Source: Robiginitomaculum sp.
GTDB lineage: Bacteria > Pseudomonadota > Alphaproteobacteria > Caulobacterales > Maricaulaceae
DNA: 5,110 bases
NCBI GenBank assembly: GCA_002733735.2
Contig: NVWT02000013.1
Span: forward strand, 65,526 to 70,635
Direction: 5' to 3'
Below are positions 1-5,110 of the stretch, one piece after another (within the stretch, counting starts at the first letter, position 1; each line of letters opens with the position of its first letter). The translations under genes and the position numbers were made by a program. The notes below the pieces were generated by a model that saw only the letters and a program-made list of their open reading frames with translations, did no database searches and had not been told where the DNA came from.

Positions 1-787
1 GCCAATTATGAGCCAATGGCCCGTGACCGCGGCCTAATTTAGGTGCATGAATTATCGCCTGTAGCACATATTCTCGCGCCACTTTTACTGCCTCATCCAA
101 TTGTGATCCTTGCGCCAGATAAGTAGCTATTGCGCTGGCTAAAGTGCATCCGGTTCCATGAGTATGTTTTGTATTAACTCGTAGACTTTCAAAAACCGTC
201 TCACCCTGTTCCGATAACAAAAGATCATAAATTGTATCGCCAGCTATATGCCCGCCTTTAATCAAAACAGCTTGCGATCCCTTACCGAGTAATATTTTTG
301 CAGCTTTGCGCTGATCATCAACACCCTCAACAGACCCCCCTGTTAAAGCCTCAGCCTCTGGCGCATTAGGGGTAAGCAAATAAGCCTGTGGCAACAAATT
401 TTTGAGCAGAGTGTTAATTGCATTTTCGGATAATAACTTGGAGCCGCCTTTAGCTATCATCACCGGATCAAGCACTATTGGTATTTGCTGATCACGCAAT
501 TCTTCCGCCACCGCAGAAACAATATCCGCACTGCCCAACATACCAATTTTTATTACATCAACAGCAAAATCATCGAGCACTGCTCTTATTTGCGCCCGCA
601 CCAAACTCACATCCAAATGCTGCACCTGTCGCACGCCACATGTGTTTTGCGCAGTAATTGCAGTAATTGCGCTGGCGGCATAACTACCTAATATTGTTAT
701 TGTTTTTATATCAGCTTGAATACCAGCGCCACCGCCGCTGTCGGAGCCTGCAATAGTCAGCACCACCGATTGAAGTGCTTTACTCAT
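1..787 (-). CDS. thiD: Hydroxymethylpyrimidine/phosphomethylpyrimidine kinase ThiD (3' end cut by window edge)
   Basis: ThiD phosphorylates 4-amino-5-hydroxymethyl-2-methylpyrimidine (HMP) and then HMP-phosphate, giving the pyrimidine diphosphate used in cytosolic thiamine phosphate synthesis. My reading of the minus strand gives 262 uninterrupted codons from ATG at 787 to the window edge, against about 265-270 for the family, so only the extreme C-terminus is missing. Ribokinase-fold signatures are clear. The N-terminal substrate loop GSDSGGGAGIQAD is at residues 14-26, ITAITAQNT at 41-49, DPVM at 107-110 and LTPNAPEA at 138-145. The anion-hole/catalytic motif HGTGCTLASAIAT is at 210-222, with the family cysteine at 214, and GRGHGPLAH is near the end. 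The start is supported by an AAGGA site 7 nt upstream and overlaps the folP stop region by 8 nt, suggesting coupling. No other thiamine gene and no recognisable TPP riboswitch lies in the window. PdxK-type pyridoxal kinases share the fold, but the motif set is that of ThiD. Confidence 0.95.
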   Translation of the reverse strand, partial: MSKALQSVVLTIAGSDSGGGAGIQADIKTITILGSYAASAITAITAQNTCGVRQVQHLDVSLVRAQIRAVLDDFAVDVIKIGMLGSADIVSAVAEELRDQQIPIVLDPVMIAKGGSKLLSENAINTLLKNLLPQAYLLTPNAPEAEALTGGSVEGVDDQRKAAKILLGKGSQAVLIKGGHIAGDTIYDLLLSEQGETVFESLRVNTKHTHGTGCTLASAIATYLAQGSQLDEAVKVAREYVLQAIIHAPKLGRGHGPLAHNW

Positions 788-1631
788 TTGCTTTTCCTTG
801 AAAATCCACCGCTGTTAACACTCGCAGCATTTGCACGGTTTCTCGCACATCATGAACTCTAACCATTGCAATTCCTTGGTAATAAGCGGCCGCCACCAAA
901 GCCAATGAACCACCCAAGCGATCGTCTGTAGGTGCAGAAAAATCAAGCTCGCCAATCATACGTTTACGCGAAGCACCAAGCATAATCGGACAATCAGTTT
1001 GTTCCTGTAGCTTGTCTAAATTGGCCAGTAATTTCAAATTATCTTGTAAAGTTTTGCCAAAACCAATACCCGGATCAACCAGGATATTTGTCTTGGCGAC
1101 ACCTGCTTGCAAAGCGGCAGTAATTCGACTTTGCAAGAAATCCAGCACCTCACAAAACACGTTCTCATAGATCGGCGCATCTTGCATAGTTTTAGGCTCA
1201 CCTTGCATGTGCATTAGAACCACCGGACAACCAAGTTCTGCCGCCTTGGTCAAAGACGTTTTGTCATGGCGCAAGGCACTGACATCATTCCAGATATCAG
1301 CCCCCGCCTTCATTGCTTGCTCGGCCACCTCTGGCTTCATAGTATCTATCGAGATCGGTATTTCTGATTGCTGGCGAATACCAGAAATCACCGGCAAAAC
1401 ACGTGATAATTCTTCATCTACGGAAACCGGCAATGATCCTGGCCTTGTGCTTTCACCGCCAATATCAACAATATCAGCTCCCTGCTCGACCAAAGTAAGA
1501 GCATGTTTTATCGCCAACTTAGGGTCTACATATCGCCCGCCATCGGAAAAACTATCCGAAGTGACATTTACAATTCCGCAAACCAATGGTCGGTTCGGTG
1601 ACCTAAAATTTATGTTGGCTCGAACAGCCAA
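780..1631 (-). CDS. folP: Dihydropteroate synthase FolP
   Basis: FolP condenses p-aminobenzoate with 6-hydroxymethyl-7,8-dihydropterin diphosphate to give dihydropteroate, the sulfonamide-sensitive step of cytosolic folate synthesis. The 283-residue product is full length (E. coli 282). TIM-barrel signatures are in order: NVTSDSFSDGG at 22-32, ESTRPG at 60-65 (Pro64 present, the residue changed in some sulfonamide-resistant E. coli), SIDT at 94-97, NDVSAL at 115-120, DPGIGFGK at 186-193, GASRKR at 219-224 and VRVHDV at 257-262. Ser25 replaces the proline common in the first loop (NVTPDSF); Phe28 is kept. The start is TTG at 1631. The ftsH TGA is the in-frame stop just upstream, and the first internal Met is residue 98, far inside the barrel. 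A TTG at codon 16 would leave almost no N-terminal strand. A weak AAGGCG (1640-1645) precedes the TTG, so coupling to ftsH is likely. Confidence 0.96.
   Translation of the reverse strand: MAVRANINFRSPNRPLVCGIVNVTSDSFSDGGRYVDPKLAIKHALTLVEQGADIVDIGGESTRPGSLPVSVDEELSRVLPVISGIRQQSEIPISIDTMKPEVAEQAMKAGADIWNDVSALRHDKTSLTKAAELGCPVVLMHMQGEPKTMQDAPIYENVFCEVLDFLQSRITAALQAGVAKTNILVDPGIGFGKTLQDNLKLLANLDKLQEQTDCPIMLGASRKRMIGELDFSAPTDDRLGGSLALVAAAYYQGIAMVRVHDVRETVQMLRVLTAVDFQGKANE
795..799 (-). promoter_or_regulatory. Ribosome binding site of thiD
   Basis: AAGGA on the minus strand lies 7 nt before the thiD ATG at 787. It sits inside the last codons of folP, so thiD translation can begin from ribosomes finishing folP. 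It fixes the thiD start at the ATG that overlaps the folP stop codon. Confidence 0.75.
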
Positions 1632-1634
1632 AGA

Positions 1635-3569
1635 TCACGCGCCTTGTGGCTCTGGCCCGTCTTTTTTCCCGGCCTTTGGTTTTGGTTTTGGCTTTTTACC
1701 ACCTGAGATCACCGGCACTGCAGCACCTGGACCTTTGGGCTTAGATGTTTCTTCGGGGTCAGGGCGATTGGGGCGTTTACCCTTCATCAAGCCTTCTATT
1801 TCCTCACCAGTTAAGGTTTCGAACTCAATCAATCCTTCGGCAACGGCTTTCCAAGCCTTCTTATGTTTAGTCAAAATTGTCCGTGCCGCATCCTCACCCT
1901 CATCAACAAAGCGTTTGGTTTCTTCCTCGATCAATTTTGCGGTTTCTGGAGAGACTGAGCTACTTCGCATAATTTGCTGACCTAAAAACACTTCACCGCC
2001 GTCATCACCATAAGAGATATTGCCTAGTTTTTCCGAGAAGCCCCATTTGGTGACCATAGCCTTGGCCAAACCAGTTGCCGCTTGAATGTCAGAAGAGGCG
2101 CCAGAAGTAACATTTTTGGCTCCGAATGCTAATTCTTCAGCAACCCGTCCGCCCATTAGTATCGCCAGACGAGATGTCATTTCTTCAAAGCTTTGCGAAT
2201 ATTTATCATCTTCTGGTAATTGCATCACCATGCCCAAGGCTCGTCCACGGGGAATAATAGTTGCTTTGTGAACAGGATCTGCCGCAGGTACTTTTATCGC
2301 CACAACCGCATGACCGGCTTCGTGATAAGCAGTCATCCGCTTTTCTTTTTCGCTCATCACCATAGAACGCCGTTCTGCGCCCATCATGACCTTATCCTTA
2401 GCATCTTCAAAATCTATCATGGTAACAATGCGTTTTTCACGCCTTGCCGCCAATAAAGCTGCCTCATTACATAGGTTTGCCAGATCCGCTCCGGAAAACC
2501 CCGGTGTTCCTCTGGCAATAACTCGAACATCAACATCGGCAGCAGTTGGTATATCTTTGGTATGAATTTTGAGGATTTTCTCACGACCCAGAATATCTGG
2601 GTTTGGCACAGTTACCTGCCGATCGAACCTGCCGGGGCGCAATAAAGCACTATCCAATACGTCTGGACGGTTAGTCGCTGCAATCAGGATAACACCCTCA
2701 TTGGTTTCAAACCCGTCCATTTCGACCAATAGCTGGTTCAAAGTCTGTTCGCGCTCATCATTACCGCCACCAAGGCCGGCTCCACGAGAGCGACCAACAG
2801 CATCAATTTCGTCGATAAAGATAATACACGGCGCATTCTTTTTAGCTTGCTCAAACATATCACGCACGCGACTGGCGCCAACACCTACAAACATTTCAAC
2901 AAAGTCTGATCCGGAAATAGTAAAAAACGGCACTCCGGCCTCACCAGCCACTGCCCTTGCAAGCAAAGTTTTACCGGTTCCAGGAGGGCCGATTAACAAC
3001 GCCCCTTTGGGGATTTTTCCACCTAATCTCTGAAACTTTGAAGGATCCTTTAAGAACTCGACAATTTCTTCTAATTCTTCTTTGGCCTCATCAATTCCGG
3101 CAACATCACCAAATGTTACCTTTGTTTGATTCTCAGTCAGTAACCTGGCTTTTGACTTGCCAAAACCCATCGCACCGCCTTTACCGCCGCCTTGCATTTG
3201 ACGCATGTAAAACAACCAAAATCCTATCAACAACATAATCGGAAGGAAGTTCATTAAAATTGTGAACAGTAAACCACGTCCTTCGGGCTTAACTGTAACA
3301 TCAACTCCAGCATCACTCAGCTTGGACGCAAGTTCTGTATCAGGATAAGTGGTTGTTGAAGTAAACTGGCCGCCGCCGGTATAATTTCCAGATAACTTCA
3401 TACCGCTTAAAGTAACATCGGCAACTCTTCCAGCTTCAGCCTCACGCATCAAAGTTGAAAAACTTATCTCGCTAGCGGGCGCTTTGCTACCACTGCTTTG
3501 CATCATCGAAAACAAGGAAACCACCAATAAAATGATGATTGCCCACAAAAGAAGATTACGCATGGCCAT
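1635..3569 (-). CDS. ftsH: ATP-dependent zinc metalloprotease FtsH
   Basis: FtsH is a hexameric inner-membrane AAA+ protease that extracts and degrades damaged membrane proteins and selected cytosolic regulators. The product has 644 residues, the usual length. TM helix 1 is at about 5-23, a small periplasmic domain at 25-98, and TM helix 2 at about 100-122. The AAA+ module follows: Walker A GPPGTGKT at 194-201, the aromatic pore loop FVGVG at 227-231, Walker B IIFIDE at 249-254, and the second region of homology with arginine fingers Arg311 and Arg314. The protease domain has HEAGH at 416-420, with Asp494 as the likely third zinc ligand. The C-terminal tail after about residue 598 is disordered-looking and rich in Lys, Pro and Gly (KPKPKPK at 626-632). 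ATG at 3569 is chosen over the second ATG at 3563 because AAGGA lies 8 nt before the first. A 130-nt repeat-rich leader precedes it; folP follows one codon after the TGA. Confidence 0.98.
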   Translation of the reverse strand: MAMRNLLLWAIIILLVVSLFSMMQSSGSKAPASEISFSTLMREAEAGRVADVTLSGMKLSGNYTGGGQFTSTTTYPDTELASKLSDAGVDVTVKPEGRGLLFTILMNFLPIMLLIGFWLFYMRQMQGGGKGGAMGFGKSKARLLTENQTKVTFGDVAGIDEAKEELEEIVEFLKDPSKFQRLGGKIPKGALLIGPPGTGKTLLARAVAGEAGVPFFTISGSDFVEMFVGVGASRVRDMFEQAKKNAPCIIFIDEIDAVGRSRGAGLGGGNDEREQTLNQLLVEMDGFETNEGVILIAATNRPDVLDSALLRPGRFDRQVTVPNPDILGREKILKIHTKDIPTAADVDVRVIARGTPGFSGADLANLCNEAALLAARREKRIVTMIDFEDAKDKVMMGAERRSMVMSEKEKRMTAYHEAGHAVVAIKVPAADPVHKATIIPRGRALGMVMQLPEDDKYSQSFEEMTSRLAILMGGRVAEELAFGAKNVTSGASSDIQAATGLAKAMVTKWGFSEKLGNISYGDDGGEVFLGQQIMRSSSVSPETAKLIEEETKRFVDEGEDAARTILTKHKKAWKAVAEGLIEFETLTGEEIEGLMKGKRPNRPDPEETSKPKGPGAAVPVISGGKKPKPKPKAGKKDGPEPQGA

Positions 3570-3577
3570 AGAAGGCT

Positions 3578-3582
3578 TCCTT
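3578..3582 (-). promoter_or_regulatory. Ribosome binding site of ftsH
   Basis: AAGGA on the minus strand (within AAAGGAAG) lies 8 nt before the ATG at 3569. It would be 14 nt from the alternative ATG at 3563, so it decides between the two closely spaced starts. Confidence 0.8.
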
Positions 3583-3590
3583 TATCTATC

Positions 3591-3608
3591 CACCGAAATT
3601 TTCCGGTG
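3591..3608 (-). repeat. Inverted repeat in ftsH leader, proximal to the RBS
   Basis: CACCG and CGGTG arms (5 bp, 8-nt loop) lie 9 nt upstream of the AAGGA site. In the minus-strand transcript the upstream arm (3608-3604) belongs to ATCACCG, which can instead pair with CGGTGAT at 3643-3637. The two pairings exclude each other. The short stem may be a chance occurrence. Confidence 0.35.
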
Positions 3609-3631
3609 ATCTGTTGATTGCCTTAAATGGG

Positions 3632-3650
3632 GTTTTATCACCGATAAAAC
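3632..3650 (-). repeat. Perfect 8-bp inverted repeat in ftsH leader
   Basis: GTTTTATC and GATAAAAC are perfect complements separated by 3 nt, giving a compact hairpin in RNA or a near-palindromic operator-like DNA site. It lies between tilS and ftsH, 63 nt before the ftsH start codon. It is not a convincing intrinsic terminator on the minus strand: the stem is AT-rich and CCCC, not a T-run, follows it. Confidence 0.5.
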
Positions 3651-3679
3651 AATGGTGAATTTAGTCATATTGCACCATT
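3651..3679 (-). repeat. 7-bp inverted repeat downstream of tilS
   Basis: AATGGTG and CACCATT arms are separated by 15 nt, with equivalent points 22 bp apart, about two turns of DNA. It directly abuts the 3632-3650 hairpin with no spacer, so two stems could stack in the transcript. A dyad operator or a plain RNA stem-loop are both possible; nothing here identifies a regulator. Confidence 0.4.
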
Positions 3680-3699
3680 TTAGCACTTTCACTGCAAGT

Positions 3700-4995
3700 T
3701 TATGCGAATAAAGTGCCAGTTTCTATCCCCCTAATTGCAGCAATTGGAGTTATTTGTTGTGGAGCCTCCGTGGCAAACACAATTATCTTGCCACTTTTGG
3801 TCTGCAATACTGGCAGCGTCGCACGAGCTGGATACGGCACTTGTTGTAATTCTTCAATTTGCCCAGACGTTAGTCTGTCCAAGCAATTTCCAAGCGGCAA
3901 TAAAGTTCCCGTTTCAGTTGGCGCAATCAGCCATTTATTATCAAATAACACCGATTGCCCAACAGAACTAACCTCTACCGAAAGGCCTGATTTACCAGCC
4001 CGCCCGCAAACAGCACCCGGATCACGAAAAATTCTGACTTTATTTTTTGTAAATTGCAACAAGCAGCCATTTATCGTGCAATCTTGTTCTGGCAATTTAC
4101 GCCATGTAGCCACCAAAGTGCGTCCACTGTGCTTGGCACGCGAGCGACCAGAAACGCCAAGCATTATTTTTTCAAGCAATCTTGCCAAAACAGTTTCATC
4201 GGCTTTCTGTAATTTCTTGTTATCAATTACCGCAAAACCAAATTTATCAAAGACAACACAAGACAATAGTTCTTCAACTTGGCTTTGCTCAATCTCTGCC
4301 AGTTTTTGGAATTGACCAATCCCCACATTAACAAGTTCTGTTTGCAAACCAGCTACTTGCAGTTCCGCTAATGACTGTCTAATTCGCACTCGCTCATACT
4401 GGCGATCAGAATTAGCAGCATCTTCAATCCAGCACAAATTTTGGACTAGCAAATCATCTCGTAGCTGTTCTCGACATTGATCCAATAATGGCCGCAACAC
4501 CCGCAAATCATAACCTTGTGGCCACACGGGAAATGGTGCGTCATAGCCCATTACAGCCAAACCACGCGCGGTTGATCCAGCTTTAAGGCGCAACCAAAAT
4601 GTTTCAATTTGATCGCTAGCTGTATGAGCCAGCCATAAATGTCGCGAGCCAAGTTTACGACAAGCAGCGGCCAGTAAAGTATATCGTGCGGTTCTTGCTT
4701 GTGCATGTCCGACGAGCTTTGCACCGTTCCAATTAAGTATTTGCGCTTTGGCTCCTAGCTCTTGCGCTTGCAACAATGCTTGGCACGCCTCGACATCTGC
4801 TTGTTCTTTGATGCGATGGTTTACAATCAACGCATGAACCGCCCGTCCGGTATTTTTACCTAATTGCAACAACTTAACCAACAAAGCCAAACTATCGCCA
4901 CCGCCGGAAAACCCGACAACTAATGGCTCATTTGCTGATAAATGCTTCTCGCATTTCTCCAACAAAATATCAGGATTACGGGCTACAACCAGCAC
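3700..4995 (-). CDS. tilS: tRNA(Ile)-lysidine synthetase TilS
   Basis: TilS ligates lysine to C34 of the CAU-anticodon tRNA-Ile in the cytosol, using ATP. This turns a Met-type anticodon into one that reads AUA and is charged with Ile. The product has 431 residues (E. coli 432). The PP-loop ATPase motif SGGGDS is at 30-35 and VNHRIKEQADVEA at 58-70. ARTARYTLLAAA is at 100-111, HTASDQIET at 124-132, and LRPLL at 167-171. DAANSDRQYERVRIR at 192-206 matches the family D-x-S/A-N-x-D...R-x-RIR element. The C-terminal part is weakly conserved, as usual. The HHxDDQ-type motif has Ser127 for its first Asp. The start is GTG at 4995; an in-frame TAG lies four codons upstream and no ATG is nearby. There is no clear Shine-Dalgarno, and the start lies 20 nt inside cpoB, so translational coupling is likely. 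Confidence 0.95.
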   Translation of the reverse strand: MLVVARNPDILLEKCEKHLSANEPLVVGFSGGGDSLALLVKLLQLGKNTGRAVHALIVNHRIKEQADVEACQALLQAQELGAKAQILNWNGAKLVGHAQARTARYTLLAAACRKLGSRHLWLAHTASDQIETFWLRLKAGSTARGLAVMGYDAPFPVWPQGYDLRVLRPLLDQCREQLRDDLLVQNLCWIEDAANSDRQYERVRIRQSLAELQVAGLQTELVNVGIGQFQKLAEIEQSQVEELLSCVVFDKFGFAVIDNKKLQKADETVLARLLEKIMLGVSGRSRAKHSGRTLVATWRKLPEQDCTINGCLLQFTKNKVRIFRDPGAVCGRAGKSGLSVEVSSVGQSVLFDNKWLIAPTETGTLLPLGNCLDRLTSGQIEELQQVPYPARATLPVLQTKSGKIIVFATEAPQQITPIAAIRGIETGTLFA

Positions 4996-5110
4996 GACGT
5001 TTTTCTATATCGGCTTTGGTTTTTACCGCTGCAGAAGCTGCTGGGTATTCACTAGGGAATAATTTCAACGTCTGACAGGCTTCCTTTATGTCACCCATAA
5101 CAGCAAAAGA
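4976..5110 (-). CDS. cpoB: C-terminal fragment of cell division coordinator CpoB/YbgF (5' end outside window)
   Basis: The last 44 codons of an open frame enter from the right edge and end at TAA 4978-4976. The translation reads MGDIKEACQTLKLFPSEYP, then an Ala-rich segment and a basic KADIEKRRAGC end. This matches the final TPR-like helices of CpoB/YbgF, where GD-x-K-x-AC and a terminal RAGC are typical. In the family this is a periplasmic TPR protein acting with Tol-Pal and PBP1B to coordinate peptidoglycan synthesis with outer-membrane constriction. The signal peptide, coiled coil and most TPRs lie outside the window. Its position just before tilS fits the tol-pal-ybgF-tilS-ftsH order of Alphaproteobacteria. 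Assignment rests on the short tail plus context; another TPR protein is possible but less likely. Confidence 0.82.
   Translation of the reverse strand, partial: SFAVMGDIKEACQTLKLFPSEYPAASAAVKTKADIEKRRAGCSP

Noticed and set aside
651..668. Tandem 9-bp direct repeat GCAGTAATT x2 inside thiD
   Set aside because: It encodes the ITAITA of the conserved ThiD ITALTAQNT-type motif, so protein constraint explains it.
485..691. 68-codon plus-strand open frame within thiD
   Set aside because: It lies antisense to the conserved N-terminal half of ThiD; a Cys/His-rich look is not enough to call a zinc protein.
1207..1980. 257-codon plus-strand open frame across folP and ftsH
   Set aside because: It is antisense to two clearly conserved genes, its translation is Ser/Pro-rich with no recognisable domain, and it crosses the ftsH/folP boundary. 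It is a shadow of minus-strand coding.
3632..3650. Intrinsic terminator for tilS
   Set aside because: The stem is AT-rich and is followed by CCCC rather than a T-tract on the minus strand, so Rho-independent termination is unlikely.
3669..3697. Possible sigma-70 or heat-shock promoter for ftsH: TTGCAG, 17 nt, TGCAAT on the minus strand
   Set aside because: The -10 element lacks the key second-position A. Reading CTTG as an RpoH -35 gives too long a spacer to CAATAT. TAAAAT at 3682-3677 has no matching -35. Too weak to list as a feature.
3713..4315. 200-codon plus-strand open frame antisense to tilS
   Set aside because: It lies fully within tilS, matches no family I recognise, and has no RBS or context supporting it.
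3573..5089. 13-nt direct repeat AGGCTTCCTTTAT at 3573-3585 (ftsH RBS region) and 5077-5089 (inside cpoB)
   Set aside because: One copy is the ftsH RBS region and the other encodes conserved CpoB residues. A 13-nt match by chance is not surprising in 5 kb, and no larger repeat surrounds it.

Overview
This window is a compact block of five genes, all on the minus strand. In transcription order (right to left) they are the 3' end of cpoB/ybgF, then tilS, ftsH, folP and most of thiD. The cpoB-tilS-ftsH-folP order, downstream of the tol-pal cluster, is the arrangement I know best from Alphaproteobacteria. The TilS and FtsH sequences also read as alphaproteobacterial: FtsH has a Lys/Pro-rich C-terminal tail and TilS has a short C-terminal region. 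Base composition looks moderate by eye, in the mid-40s percent G+C. That would fit a lower-GC free-living or marine/uncultured alphaproteobacterium, but the placement is an inference and genus cannot be told from this window.

Layout from high to low coordinate. 5110-4976 holds the last 44 codons of cpoB (cell-envelope TPR protein). 4995-3700 is tilS (tRNA-Ile lysidine synthetase), which overlaps cpoB by 20 nt and starts with GTG. 3699-3570 is the only true intergenic gap, 130 nt long; it carries several inverted repeats and the ftsH ribosome binding site. 3569-1635 is ftsH (membrane AAA+ zinc protease). 1631-780 is folP (dihydropteroate synthase), starting with TTG only one codon after the ftsH stop and in the same frame. 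787-1 is thiD (HMP/HMP-P kinase), overlapping folP by 8 nt and running off the left edge close to its expected C-terminus.

The tight spacing suggests co-transcription, with translational coupling at cpoB/tilS, ftsH/folP and folP/thiD. The gap before ftsH is the natural place for a separate promoter or post-transcriptional control. The genes do not form one pathway: envelope division/integrity (CpoB), tRNA decoding (TilS), membrane protein quality control (FtsH), folate synthesis (FolP) and thiamine synthesis (ThiD). It is a housekeeping operon.

I found no mobile element, CRISPR array, tRNA/rRNA gene, toxin-antitoxin pair or defence gene, and nothing that supports a new biological system. The points most worth a second look are the repeat-rich ftsH leader with mutually exclusive pairings, the in-frame one-codon ftsH/folP junction, and thiD in the position after folP where glmM is often found.
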